A stretch of DNA of 64,000 nucleotides from Geomonas diazotrophica (GTDB lineage Bacteria > Desulfobacterota > Desulfuromonadia > Geobacterales > Geobacteraceae), in NCBI RefSeq assembly GCF_018919385.1, contig NZ_JAHLMF010000011.1:1-64000 (forward strand), read 5' to 3'. Position numbers and translations under genes: made by a program. Position 1 is the stretch's first letter. Each line of letters opens with the position of its first letter. This document shows positions 7,922-19,517 of this stretch, piece after piece. The notes under the pieces were generated by a model. It saw only the letters and a list, made by a program, of their open reading frames with translations, made no database searches and had not been told where the DNA came from.

Positions 7922-9562
7922 ATGTTCTGGCTAGAGTTCGTAGTGGTACTGGCAGCTATCTTCGTCGGAGCCCGGCTGGGCGGCATCGGCCTCGGGGTGA
8001 TGGGGGGGCTCGGCCTCGCCGTCCTCACCTTCCTGTTCCACCTGCAACCGACCGCGCCCCCCATCGACGTGATGCTGATGATCGCCGCGGTGGTCACCGC
8101 CGCCGGCGTCCTGCAGGCGGCCGGCGGGCTCGACTACCTGGTCTCCCTCGCGGAAAGGATCCTCAGGAACAACCCGGACCGAATCACCTTCCTGGGGCCG
8201 ATGGTCACCTACTTCTTCACCCTCTTCGCGGGGACCGGCCACGTCGCCTACTCGGTCCTCCCGGTGATCGCGGAGGTGGCGCGCGAAACCGGCGTCCGCC
8301 CCGAGCGCCCCATGTCCATCTCGGTCATCGCCTCGCAACAGGCCATCACCGCGAGCCCCATCGCCGCCGCTACCGTGGCGCTTCTGGGCCTTTTGGGAGG
8401 TTCGGCCGCGAAGCTCGGCTTCAACGTGGAACTGATCGACATCCTCAAGGTCTGTATCCCCTCCACCCTCCTCGGCGTCATCATCGCCGCCTTCGTCTCC
8501 AACAAGCTCGGCAAGGACCTGGACAAGGATCCGGAATACCAGAAGCGCCTGCAGGAAGGGGTGGTGCCTGCGCCGCGCAACGCCGGCGCGGACAGCGCCA
8601 AGGTGAACGAGGCGATCAGGAACACGCCTGCCGGCGCCAAGGTGTCGGTGGCCCTGTTCCTCTTCGGGACCATCCTGGTGGTCCTGTTCGGTTCCTTCCC
8701 GCAGATGCGCCCCGAGTGGAGCGTGGGGAGCGACACCAGGATCAGCCACATCGTGGTGAAGAGCGAGACCGAGGCCAAGCAGGTGCTGGCCCAGCTCAAA
8801 TCGGGCGGCAATTTCTCCGACGTCGCGAAACAATGCTCCATCGACGCCGCCGCGGCGACCGGCGGCGACCTCGGCTGGCAGGCCAAGGGTAAGATGATCC
8901 CCGAGTTCGAGAAGGCCTGCGCCAAGCTGAAGAAGCCGGGCGACCTGACCGAGGTGATCAAGACCCCCTTCGGCTACCACATCGTGAAGTTCGACGACAA
9001 GCGTCCCGCCCAGAACAAGGAGAAGATGGGGATGCCGCACGTCATCGAGATCGTCATGCTGACCATCGCGGCGCTCATGCTCCTTATTTGCAAGGTGAAG
9101 GTCTCCCGCGTGGCCGAGGGGAGCGTCTTCATCGCCGGCATCCAGGCGGTCATCGCCATCTTCGGCATCGCCTGGATGGGGGACACCTTCTTCCAGGGGA
9201 ACATGGAGTTTCTGAGCGGCTCCATCAAGGGGATGGTCACCACCGCCCCCTGGCTCTTCGCCTTCGCGCTGTTCGCCCTCTCCATCCTGCTCTACAGCCA
9301 GGCGGCCACGGTAAGGGCGCTCATGCCGCTCGGGATCAGCCTTGGCATCCCGGCACCGTTTTTGATCGCCATGTTCCCGGCGGTGAACGGCTACTTCTTC
9401 ATCCCGAACTACCCGACCGTGGTCGCAGCCATCAACTTCGACCGCACCGGCACCACCGCGATCGGCCGCTACGTATTGAACCACAGCTTCATGATCCCGG
9501 GGCTCGTTGCCACCTCCTCGTCCATCGGGATCGGGTTTTTGCTGGTGAAGCTGATGTTCTAG
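7922..9562 (+). CDS. dcuB: Dcu-family anaerobic C4-dicarboxylate transporter with internal PpiC (parvulin) domain
   Basis: A 546-residue polytopic inner-membrane protein. Residues 1-270 and 370-546 match the DcuA/DcuB family (N-terminal [58 protein letters not shown]; ending [15 protein letters not shown]), which exchanges fumarate, succinate, malate and aspartate in anaerobes. Between them, about residues 273-364, is a full parvulin-type peptidyl-prolyl isomerase domain ([41 protein letters not shown]). DcuA/B proteins are usually about 435-445 residues, so the extra length equals this domain. I chose the ATG at 7922 because GAGGGGAG precedes it by 7 nt. The dcuB symbol is tentative; the membrane side of the insert cannot be fixed by eye. 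Confidence 0.9.
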   Translation: MFWLEFVVVLAAIFVGARLGGIGLGVMGGLGLAVLTFLFHLQPTAPPIDVMLMIAAVVTAAGVLQAAGGLDYLVSLAERILRNNPDRITFLGPMVTYFFTLFAGTGHVAYSVLPVIAEVARETGVRPERPMSISVIASQQAITASPIAAATVALLGLLGGSAAKLGFNVELIDILKVCIPSTLLGVIIAAFVSNKLGKDLDKDPEYQKRLQEGVVPAPRNAGADSAKVNEAIRNTPAGAKVSVALFLFGTILVVLFGSFPQMRPEWSVGSDTRISHIVVKSETEAKQVLAQLKSGGNFSDVAKQCSIDAAAATGGDLGWQAKGKMIPEFEKACAKLKKPGDLTEVIKTPFGYHIVKFDDKRPAQNKEKMGMPHVIEIVMLTIAALMLLICKVKVSRVAEGSVFIAGIQAVIAIFGIAWMGDTFFQGNMEFLSGSIKGMVTTAPWLFAFALFALSILLYSQAATVRALMPLGISLGIPAPFLIAMFPAVNGYFFIPNYPTVVAAINFDRTGTTAIGRYVLNHSFMIPGLVATSSSIGIGFLLVKLMF

Positions 9563-9584
9563 GAAAACTGACGGCAAACCTGTG

Positions 9585-9604
9585 GGGCGAATGATCATTC
9601 GCCC
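9585..9604. repeat. Perfect 20-bp palindrome, GGGCGAAT family
   Basis: GGGCGAATGATCATTCGCCC reads the same on both strands. A decayed copy is at 9722-9740 and a related one at 59971-59992. It could end transporter transcription as a cruciform-like hairpin but has no T tract. Confidence 0.75.
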
Positions 9605-9666
9605 GCCTTTACCGCATCTGTCACCTCGGCGTCTCTCGCCATCGGCAGTGATCGGGCAATGGTGCT

Positions 9667-9686
9667 GGGCAAATAATTATTTGCCC
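9667..9686. repeat. Perfect 20-bp palindrome, A/T-centred variant
   Basis: GGGCAAATAATTATTTGCCC is a perfect palindrome 62 bp after the previous one, in the 201-bp gap before the glutamate dehydrogenase gene. It shares the GGGC...GCCC ends and spacing, so it looks like a sibling of the same repeat family. Confidence 0.75.
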
Positions 9687-9763
9687 CTACAACAGCTCAC
9701 CACCACAGGAAATACACAAGTGGCGAACAACCATTCGCCCGCCTTCAAAGGGAGCAACGAACA

Positions 9764-12727
9764 ATGAAAACGAACACCGCAGAGTTCAAGAGACTGAGTG
9801 CCGCAACCATGGAGAACCGGGGCTGGCTCACGGAACAGTTCCCCCCGTACTTCTTCATCGCCATGAAGGACGAGCCCCGTGCGATGGCCTTGCTGGAGCG
9901 CGAGATGGGAAGCCTCGCCGACAACCGCCGGCTGGTGCTCTCCGACCGGGAGAAGTGCCTGATCCAGGCGCTCCCCAACATGCCGGGATCCCTCTACGAC
10001 ACGCTGCGCCGCATCCCGGAGCGGGAGATCTCCTACGCCATGATCGCCCACTCGGAGAGCCCCCTCCCCGGCAGCGACCGCACCCTCGAGATCCAGCGCT
10101 TCGAGTTCGACCGGAAGAACAACAAGGAGATCCAGGAAGGTGGCGACGTCGTCATCCCGCCGGGCATCCGCGCCAAGATCGTTTCGTCGCTGCGCCGGAG
10201 CTACCCCGACTTCGTCATGGGCGAACTGGACCGCCTGCTGCGCATGCTCTGGCTCAACAACGAGAAGTACGTCCGCATGGCCTGGCCGGAACGGGTGGCC
10301 CAGGTGCTCAACCTGTACCAGAAGGGGGTCAAGGCCGGGGGGCTCTACCTGGACGTCGAGGAGATGGAAGGGGGGAGGGAATCCCGCATCCACTTCGCGG
10401 TCGGCAACCCGCCCCAGCACGACTTCCTGCTCCAGGTGATGGAGGTCTTCAACCGCCTCGACCTCGGGGTGAACCGCGCCTATTGCCTCACCATCTCCAA
10501 CGGAACCCACCCCTACTTCCTGGGGACCTTCTACGTGCGCCGCCGCGACGGCGAGGTGCTCTCCCGCGGCAGCGAGCTCTTCAGCCGCTTGAAGGACGAG
10601 CTCTGCAACACCCAGATCCTCGCCACCACCTCGATCGCCTACCGCGACTTCGTCACCAAGGGGACCTTCAGCGGCAGGGAAGGGTCGCTCATAAACGCCT
10701 TCATCGCCTTTTGCCACACGAACCTGGCCCACAACCAGCCGGACCGCTTCGGCCTGGACGACGTGAAGAGCGCCTTCTTCTCGCACCCCGAGATCGCCCT
10801 GCAGCTGGCCGAGCTCTTCGCCGTCCGCTTCGATCCCGCGGTCGCCGAGCGCGAGCTCCGCTATGCGGCCAAGCTCGAGGAAACCGAGCGGATGGTCGGC
10901 GACTACAACACCGGTCACCGCTACCTGGACGAGGTGCGCCGCGCCATCTTCCGCTGCTGCCTCATCTTCATCAAGCACACCCTGAAGAGCAACTTCTACG
11001 TCCTCGAGAAGCAGGCGCTCGCCTTCCGGCTGGACCCCTCCTACCTCGCCGAGCTCGGGGCCGAGTTCACCTCCGACCTCCCCTGCGCCCTCCCCTTCCG
11101 GGTCACCTTCTTCTTCAGCCGCTTCGGCTTTGGCTACCACATCGGCTTCTCCGACATCGCCCGGGGCGGCTGGCGCACCGTTATCGCCCGCAACGGCGAC
11201 GACTTCATCACCAACGCCAACACGATCTTCCGTGAGAACTTCGTCCTCGCCCACACCCAGCACCTGAAGAACAAGGACATCTACGAGGGGGGTTCCAAGC
11301 TGGTCCTTATCCTGGACGCGGGGGACCTGCAAAGAAGCGGCGAGCGCGACCAGGAGGTGCTGCGCCTGTACAAGCTGCAGTACGGGGTGGCCAACGCCTT
11401 CCTGGACATCTTCGTGACCGAGAACGGGGTGGCCAGGCTCCCGGCGGTGGTGGACTACTACCGCGAGGACGAGCCGATCGAGCTCGGGCCGGACGAGAAC
11501 ATGCACGACTCGATGATCGAGAGCATCGCCCGGATATCCAAGGCGCGCGGCTACCTCCTGGGGATCGGCATCATGTCGAGCAAGAAGGTCGGGATCAACC
11601 ACAAGGAGTTCGGGGTCACCTCGACCGGCGTGGTCCGCTTCGCGGAGATCACCATGGCGGACCTCGGCATCGACATGGTCAACGACCCCTTCAGCGTGAA
11701 GTTCACCGGCGGCCCCAACGGGGACGTGGCCGGCAACGCCATGCGCATCATGCTGGAGCGCTACCCGAGGATGCAGATCCGCCTCATCCTGGACGGCACC
11801 GCGGCGCTCTACGATCCGCAGGGGGCGCGCCACGGCGAGCTGTCGCGCATGCTCCTCAGGGAGGACCTGGACGGCTTCAACCCGCAGGCGCTGCACGAAG
11901 GGGGCTTCATGCTCTTTAGAAGCGGCAGCAGGACCGAGGGGCTCAAAACCCTGTACCGCAAGGTGACCATGGGCGCCTCCGGGGTCTGCGAGCAGTGGAT
12001 CTCCATCGACGAGTTCTCCCGCGAGTTCGGGGACCTGGTCTTCACCACCGAGGCAGACCTCTTCATCCCCGGCGGCGGTCGCCCGGAGACCATCGACGCC
12101 GGCAACTGGGAGCGCTTCTTCCTCCCCGACGGCACCCCCTCCGCCCGGGCCATCATCGAGGGGGCCAACTCCTTCATCACCCCGGAGGCGCGCACCCGGC
12201 TGCAAAAGCGCGGCGTCATCATCATGCGCGACGCCTCCGCCAACAAGTGCGGCGTGATCTCCTCCTCCTACGAGATCATCGCCAACCTGCTCATGAAGGA
12301 CAGCGAGTTCCTGGCCGAGAAGAAGGAGTACGTGGCCGGGGTGATTTCCATCCTGGAAAAACGGGCGGCCGACGAGGCACGGCTCATCCTCAAGCGCCAC
12401 CGCGAGAGCCCGACGCTTCCCTGCACCGAGATCTCCGACGCCATCAGCACCGAGATCAACGGATACTACGCGCGCCTGTTCCGCTTCTTCCAGGGGCGCC
12501 CGGAGCTCTTGGGGCAGCCCCCGTTCCGCCGGGTGATCCTGGCCCACCTCCCGGCCCTGGTGGCCGAAAAGGCGCTCTACCGCCGCAGGATCGGCTCCCT
12601 CCCCCAGAAGTACCTCTGCGCCATCCTGGCGGCGGAACTGGGCTCCTCCATGGTGTACCGCGGCGACCAGGAGACCGAGTTCGAGGACATCCTGAGGCTG
12701 CACATAGACCGCAACTTCGCCTTCTGA
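9764..12727 (+). CDS. Large NAD-type glutamate dehydrogenase family protein
   Basis: A 987-residue cytosolic enzyme of the large (about 115 kDa) Glu/Leu/Phe/Val dehydrogenase type, which deaminates glutamate to 2-oxoglutarate with NAD. Residues ~420-520 contain the catalytic core (RGGWRTVIARNGDDFITNAN; KDIYEGGSKLVLIL with the substrate-binding Lys). The C-terminal half has the dinucleotide-binding region (GGPNGDVAGNAM) and the segment IIEGANSFITPEAR. The long N-terminal extension (about 400 residues) is typical of this class and may be regulatory. SD GGGAG precedes the ATG. It is a single-gene unit closed by a strong terminator. Exact substrate (glutamate rather than another amino acid) is inferred from family. 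Confidence 0.85.
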   Translation: MKTNTAEFKRLSAATMENRGWLTEQFPPYFFIAMKDEPRAMALLEREMGSLADNRRLVLSDREKCLIQALPNMPGSLYDTLRRIPEREISYAMIAHSESPLPGSDRTLEIQRFEFDRKNNKEIQEGGDVVIPPGIRAKIVSSLRRSYPDFVMGELDRLLRMLWLNNEKYVRMAWPERVAQVLNLYQKGVKAGGLYLDVEEMEGGRESRIHFAVGNPPQHDFLLQVMEVFNRLDLGVNRAYCLTISNGTHPYFLGTFYVRRRDGEVLSRGSELFSRLKDELCNTQILATTSIAYRDFVTKGTFSGREGSLINAFIAFCHTNLAHNQPDRFGLDDVKSAFFSHPEIALQLAELFAVRFDPAVAERELRYAAKLEETERMVGDYNTGHRYLDEVRRAIFRCCLIFIKHTLKSNFYVLEKQALAFRLDPSYLAELGAEFTSDLPCALPFRVTFFFSRFGFGYHIGFSDIARGGWRTVIARNGDDFITNANTIFRENFVLAHTQHLKNKDIYEGGSKLVLILDAGDLQRSGERDQEVLRLYKLQYGVANAFLDIFVTENGVARLPAVVDYYREDEPIELGPDENMHDSMIESIARISKARGYLLGIGIMSSKKVGINHKEFGVTSTGVVRFAEITMADLGIDMVNDPFSVKFTGGPNGDVAGNAMRIMLERYPRMQIRLILDGTAALYDPQGARHGELSRMLLREDLDGFNPQALHEGGFMLFRSGSRTEGLKTLYRKVTMGASGVCEQWISIDEFSREFGDLVFTTEADLFIPGGGRPETIDAGNWERFFLPDGTPSARAIIEGANSFITPEARTRLQKRGVIIMRDASANKCGVISSSYEIIANLLMKDSEFLAEKKEYVAGVISILEKRAADEARLILKRHRESPTLPCTEISDAISTEINGYYARLFRFFQGRPELLGQPPFRRVILAHLPALVAEKALYRRRIGSLPQKYLCAILAAELGSSMVYRGDQETEFEDILRLHIDRNFAF

Positions 12728-12728
12728 C

Positions 12729-12776
12729 ACCCCCTCCCCCCTCCCTCCCCTCCCCCTCCGGAGAGGGGAGGGGGCG
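12729..12776. repeat. C/G-rich REP-like palindrome
   Basis: Runs of CCCCTCC facing GGAGAGGGGAGGGGG directly after the dehydrogenase stop; another member of the dispersed intergenic family. Confidence 0.6.
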
Positions 12777-12802
12777 AGGGAAGGGCGTCAGTCGAAATGG
12801 GA

Positions 12803-12842
12803 AAACGAACGAGCCCGCCGGCAACGGCGGGCTCGTTCGTTT
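12803..12842 (+). terminator. Rho-independent terminator after the glutamate dehydrogenase gene
   Basis: An 18-bp perfect stem (12803-12820 with 12825-12842) around a GCAA tetraloop, ending in TTT. It separates the dehydrogenase gene from the following kinase gene. Confidence 0.85.
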
Positions 12843-12964
12843 GAGGAAGACGATTTTGCTGCTACTATCATTAAGCTGGCCCGCCCCGGAACGAACCGGA
12901 ATTCAACATTTGCGCCCCATTGCCGATGAGGAACACATCGTCACGCATCCTGTCGGAGGAAGTA

Positions 12965-15502
<2,538 letters not shown>

Positions 15503-15539
15503 GGCAGATGGAGATGGCACCCAACGCGGCAGGAGCGGC

Positions 15540-16136
15540 ATGAAGATCGAGAAATATCAAAACGGTGAGCGGGTCACCATCGCACCGGGGGAGTTCTACG
15601 TCACCGGCAAGCCCGGCGTGATCACCACCCTGCTCGGTTCCTGCATCGCCGCCTGCCTGTACGACCCGACCCGACGCCTGATCGGGATGAACCACTTCAT
15701 GCTGAGCAACCCGCGCTACTCCAAGGAACTGCCGCTCAACATCACCGACGCGGGGCGCTACGGCATCCATGCCATGGACCTTTTGATCAACGCCATGATG
15801 GCCCAGGGAACCGACCGGTCCCGGATCAGGGCCAAGATCTTCGGGGGAGCCACCATCATCAACGCCGACGGCAACACGGACAACTTCTTCTGCGTGGGGC
15901 AGGTCAACTGCAGGTTCATCCTGCAGTACCTGGAGCAGGAGCGGATCCCGATCGATGCCATGGACATAGGGGGCGATTTCGGGAGGGTGATCCACTTCTC
16001 CAACGGCGACTTCGCGGTGCACCGCAGAAAGGTGGACTCAAGCCGCAGCAGCAAGCTGGCACAGCGGGACCGCTACTGCTGGCAAAAGGCGATCGAGCAG
16101 CAGCAGGCGGCACTCCCCGAGGTCGATCTCTGGTGA
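15540..16136 (+). CDS. cheD: Chemoreceptor glutamine deamidase CheD
   Basis: A 198-residue protein of the CheD family, which deamidates glutamines of chemoreceptors and, in many bacteria, partners with CheC. The signature is complete: TTLLGSCIAACLYDP with the nucleophile Cys, then MNHFML with the catalytic His, and a Thr/Ser-bearing AKIFGGATII segment. It has a GGAG SD and sits after a hybrid kinase, away from a main che cluster, while two chemoreceptor genes lie elsewhere in the window. The C-terminal ~35 residues are a basic/Gln-rich extension. A cytoplasmic role in receptor adaptation is well supported by family. Confidence 0.95.
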   Translation: MKIEKYQNGERVTIAPGEFYVTGKPGVITTLLGSCIAACLYDPTRRLIGMNHFMLSNPRYSKELPLNITDAGRYGIHAMDLLINAMMAQGTDRSRIRAKIFGGATIINADGNTDNFFCVGQVNCRFILQYLEQERIPIDAMDIGGDFGRVIHFSNGDFAVHRRKVDSSRSSKLAQRDRYCWQKAIEQQQAALPEVDLW

Positions 16137-16155
16137 CGGAAAAGGCGGGTTGGCA

Positions 16156-16617
16156 ATGAAGATGCACCTATTGAAGCAGGAACAACTGATGCCGCTGTCG
16201 CTGGAACAGGCCTGGGAGTTCTTCGTGCACCCGGGCAACCTGCCGCGCATCACCCCCCCCGACCTGGGCTTCAGGATCACGGGGGATCTCCCCGAGAAGA
16301 TGCACGCCGGGATGATCGTGAGCTACACGGTGACCCCGTTCCTCGGGGTTGCGGTCAATTGGGTCACCGAGATCACCCACATGCAGGAACCGTACTTCTT
16401 CGTGGACGAACAGCGCTTCGGCCCGTACCGGATGTGGCATCACCAGCACATCTTCGAGGAGACGCCGCGGGGGACGCTGATGACGGACCTGGTGCACTAC
16501 GTCCTTCCTTTCGGCCCCTTCGGTGAAGTCGCCGCCCCCTTCGTGGCGCGCCGGGTGCGCAGCATCTTCGAGTACCGCCGGCAGGCGCTGGCCGGCGAGC
16601 TCGGGTTCACCCTCTAG
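16156..16617 (+). CDS. SRPBCC (START-like) family protein
   Basis: A 153-residue soluble protein of the SRPBCC/polyketide-cyclase fold. It opens with LEQAWEFFVHPGNLPRITPP, characteristic of the ligand-binding START-like proteins sometimes annotated as cell-division-inhibitor-like, and ends with a helix near RVRSIFEYRRQAL. The fold encloses a hydrophobic pocket; the ligand and reaction are unknown. The start follows the cheD stop by 19 bp, so the two are probably cotranscribed. I prefer the ATG at 16156 to the in-frame TTG at 16150. Confidence 0.85.
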   Translation: MKMHLLKQEQLMPLSLEQAWEFFVHPGNLPRITPPDLGFRITGDLPEKMHAGMIVSYTVTPFLGVAVNWVTEITHMQEPYFFVDEQRFGPYRMWHHQHIFEETPRGTLMTDLVHYVLPFGPFGEVAAPFVARRVRSIFEYRRQALAGELGFTL

Positions 16618-16620
16618 TCG

Positions 16621-16670
16621 AGGTGCAGGAGCGGGTAGCGCTGCAGGAGCCTGCCCCCTGCACCTTTTTT
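16621..16670 (+). terminator. Terminator after the cheD-SRPBCC pair
   Basis: AGGTGCAGG (16621-16629) pairs with CCTGCACCT (16657-16665) around an internally foldable loop, and is followed by six T. The remaining gap to 16867 shows nothing further that I can support. Confidence 0.6.
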
Positions 16671-16867
16671 AGGCAAAAAGGTAAAAAACCATGATCTTTG
16701 AGGAGAAACCGGCCCGATCCCGAAAGTTATCCACAGTGTTTTCCACGAAACTGTGTACAGCGAATCCGCGCCCAGCAGGGAGATAGCTTCAGCGGGCGGT
16801 TTTTTATGCACTTTCCCGGCATTTCGGGAAGCCGCGACACCGTATTGACGAAATATAACGCGACGTA

Positions 16868-17161
16868 CTAACGGTTGTTGCCCCAGAGCGGGTCATCGAA
16901 GTACTGGCGCCTGAGACGTTCGTCCGGGTTCTGCTCGTAGAATTCGTCCTCCGCGAAGCAAAAGCGGTAGTCGGAGAGGTAGTCGAGCAGCACCCGGTAG
17001 GCGGCGTTCACCTTCCTCATCTCCTCGCTGTCGGCCGGCGCCCCCAGGTCGGGATGGTGTCTTTTCACCAGTTCCCGGTGCCGGCTCTTGATCTGCCTCA
17101 GACTGGCCCGCTCTTCGAGGCCGAAGACTGCCAGCGCCAGTTGCAACTCCTTGTAGGTCAT
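16868..17161 (-). CDS. J-domain (DnaJ-like) small protein
   Basis: A 97-residue protein whose first ~65 residues are a J domain with the essential HPD tripeptide (VKRHHPDLGAP) and the following helix (VNAAYRVLLDYL). J domains stimulate Hsp70 (DnaK) ATPase. There is no G/F region, zinc finger or substrate domain; the C-terminal tail is acidic and aromatic (FAEDEFYEQNPDE). It would therefore be a specialised co-chaperone; the client is unknown. A GGGAGGAGG SD precedes the ATG. It follows the transketolase gene by 52 bp on the same strand, separated by a hairpin (17184-17210, 9-bp stem) without T tract, so cotranscription is possible. Confidence 0.88.
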   Translation of the reverse strand: MTYKELQLALAVFGLEERASLRQIKSRHRELVKRHHPDLGAPADSEEMRKVNAAYRVLLDYLSDYRFCFAEDEFYEQNPDERLRRQYFDDPLWGNNR

Positions 17162-17213
17162 AGCCTCCTCCCGGCCTCAACCGGGCGCCCCCATGCCATC
17201 CGGGGGCGCCGCC

Positions 17214-19286
17214 TCACCTTCCCGCCAACTGCAGGGCGAGCCTGCAGAGGTTCGCCACGGTGAAGCCGTACTCTTCGAGGACCCGGTCTCCCGGCGCGGA
17301 GGCGCCGTACCCCTCGACGCCGAGGACCACCCCGGCATCCCCCACGTAACGGTGCCATCCCTGGGGGCTCCCCGCCTCGACCGCCACCCTGAGCGGAACG
17401 TCCCGCGGGAGCACCGCCTCGCGGTACTCCCGTGGCTGCTCGTCGAAGAGCTCCCAACTCGGGAGCGAGACCACGCGCACCGCGAGCCCCTCCTCCTTAA
17501 GCCTCAGGCGCGCCTTCAACGCCAGGGGAACCTCGGAGCCGGTGGCGATAAGGATGAGGCGCGTCCCGTCCCCCTCGAAGTCGGCCAGCACGTACCCCCC
17601 CTGCAAAAGCCCTTGTGCCGGCGCGTAGCGTTCCCGGTCCAGGGTGGGGACGGCCTGGCGCGACAGCACCAGGGCGACCGGTCGGTTTCGTATGGAGAGC
17701 GCGGCACGCCAGGCAAAGGCGCTCTCGTTGGCGTCGCCGGGGCGCAGCACGATGAGGCGCGGTATGGCACGCAGGGAGGCGAGGTGCTCCACCGGCTGGT
17801 GGGTCGGCCCGTCCTCGCCGAGGGCGATGGAGTCGTGGGTGAAGACGTGGACCACCTTCAAATCCGAGAGTGCCGCCAGGCGCAGCGACGGCCGCAGGTA
17901 GTCGGAGAAGGTGAGGAAGGTGGCCCCGAAGGGGATGGTGCCGCCGTGGGCGGCCATGCCGTTCAGGATCGCGGCCATGCCGTGCTCGCGCACGCCGAAG
18001 TGGACGTTGGCGCCCCCCGCTCCCCACTCCCCTCCCACCGCCCCCTGGCGGTCCTCAGGCTGCCAGGACTCGCTCTGGAAGTCCCCCTTCCCGGCGAGCG
18101 CGGTGACGGTGGACGGGTTCAGGTCCGCCGAGCCGCCAAAGAGCTGCGGCAGGCGCCCCGCCAGCGAGTTCAGCACCTTCCCGGAGGCGGCGCGGGTCGC
18201 CATCCCCTTCTCGTCCGCGGGGAACTCCGGCAGGGCCTCCTGCCACCCCGCGGGGAGTTCCCCCGAGAGGGCAAGCTCGAGCTCGGCAGCCGGTTCGGGA
18301 TACTCGACGGCGTAGCGGGCGCGCAACGCCTCCCACTCCCGCTGCGCGGCGCCCCCCTGCTCCAGCGCCCGCCGGAAATGTCCCAGCGCGGGCTGCGGAA
18401 TGAGGAACTCCGGCTCGGGGGGCCACCCCAGCCGCTTTTTGCTGCGCAGCACCTCGTCCGCGCCCAGCGGCGCCCCGTGCGCCTCGAAACTGTCCTGCTT
18501 GCCGGAGCCGAAACCGATGCGGGTGCGCACCATGATCAGGCTGGGGCGTCGGGACTCGGCACGCGCCTCATCGAGCGCGCCCGCGATGGCCGCCAGGTCG
18601 TTGCCGTCCTCGACTTCCAGTACCTGCCAGCCGAAGGCGGCGAACCTCGCGGCGCGGTCCTCGGAAAAGCTCAGGGAGGTCGAGGCGGCCAGCGTGATGC
18701 GGTTGTCGTCGTAGAGGCAGATCAGCTTCCCCAGTCGCAGGTGCCCCGCCAGGGAGGCGGCCTCCGAGACCACCCCCTCCATCAGGTCCCCGTCGCCGGC
18801 GATCAGGTAGCTGTAGTGGCCGATGAGGCGAAAGCCGGGGCGGTTGAAGCGGGCCGCCAGGTGCGCCTCGGCCATGGCCATACCGACCGCGTTGCCGAAC
18901 CCCTGTCCCAGCGGCCCGGTGCTCACCTCCACGCCGGGGGTGAGGCCGCGCTCGGGGTGCCCGGGGGTGCGGCTCCCCCACTGCCGGAAGCGCATGATCT
19001 CCTCCAGCGGGAGGTCGTAACCGGTCAGATGCAGGAGGGAGTACAGCAGCATGGAGCCGTGCCCCGCGGAGAGCACGAAGCGGTCCCGGTCGAACCACCC
19101 CGGATCGGCCGGGTTGTGCTTCAGGAATCGGGTCCAGAGCTGGTACGCCATGGCAGCGGCCCCCATCGGCATGCCGGGGTGGCCGCTGTTGGCCTTTTGA
19201 ATGGCGTCGACAGCCAGAAAACGCAGGGTGTTGATGCAGAGCTGGTCCAGGTCGGCGGCGGGGTCGGTAACGGGATGCGTGGTCAT
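17214..19286 (-). CDS. tkt: Transketolase
   Basis: A 690-residue thiamine-diphosphate enzyme of the non-oxidative pentose phosphate pathway, transferring two-carbon ketol units between sugar phosphates. The N-terminal TPP domain has [31 protein letters not shown] and the [13 protein letters not shown] cofactor motif with DDN; the middle pyrimidine-binding domain includes the [14 protein letters not shown] segment with the catalytic Glu and [10 protein letters not shown]; the C-terminal domain ends with a transketolase-C fold. Length is normal. GAAGGAG lies upstream of the ATG. In this organism it should mainly supply ribose-5-phosphate and erythrose-4-phosphate. Confidence 0.97.
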   Translation of the reverse strand: MTTHPVTDPAADLDQLCINTLRFLAVDAIQKANSGHPGMPMGAAAMAYQLWTRFLKHNPADPGWFDRDRFVLSAGHGSMLLYSLLHLTGYDLPLEEIMRFRQWGSRTPGHPERGLTPGVEVSTGPLGQGFGNAVGMAMAEAHLAARFNRPGFRLIGHYSYLIAGDGDLMEGVVSEAASLAGHLRLGKLICLYDDNRITLAASTSLSFSEDRAARFAAFGWQVLEVEDGNDLAAIAGALDEARAESRRPSLIMVRTRIGFGSGKQDSFEAHGAPLGADEVLRSKKRLGWPPEPEFLIPQPALGHFRRALEQGGAAQREWEALRARYAVEYPEPAAELELALSGELPAGWQEALPEFPADEKGMATRAASGKVLNSLAGRLPQLFGGSADLNPSTVTALAGKGDFQSESWQPEDRQGAVGGEWGAGGANVHFGVREHGMAAILNGMAAHGGTIPFGATFLTFSDYLRPSLRLAALSDLKVVHVFTHDSIALGEDGPTHQPVEHLASLRAIPRLIVLRPGDANESAFAWRAALSIRNRPVALVLSRQAVPTLDRERYAPAQGLLQGGYVLADFEGDGTRLILIATGSEVPLALKARLRLKEEGLAVRVVSLPSWELFDEQPREYREAVLPRDVPLRVAVEAGSPQGWHRYVGDAGVVLGVEGYGASAPGDRVLEEYGFTVANLCRLALQLAGR

Positions 19287-19517
19287 GGCGCTGCTCCTTC
19301 AGGTATGAGGTCCGGGAGCATCGCACCGTTTCCGCCACGCTTCTTTCATCGATCTCCGAGAAGCTTCTGAAGGAACTGTGACAGGAAAAGTGCGATGCTT
19401 CCTGCCATGACTATAACAAGTGATAGGGCAAATAGGAACTGTGTCTGCCGACTCTATGACTTGGCCACGCTCTCCTGATACAGTTTTGCTCCCGGACTGT
19501 TCCCTTTCAGGGGCCGA

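Noticed and set aside
9677-12730. A 1017-codon open frame antisense to the glutamate dehydrogenase gene
   Set aside because: It is a G+C-driven shadow; the product is low-complexity, without recognisable family, while the sense frame is a clear enzyme.
16614-16811. Small minus-strand open frame after the SRPBCC gene
   Set aside because: No SD or family pattern and it overlaps a terminator hairpin.
17193-19370. Long plus-strand frame opposite transketolase
   Set aside because: Shadow of the transketolase gene, with product rich in Arg/Gly and no family.
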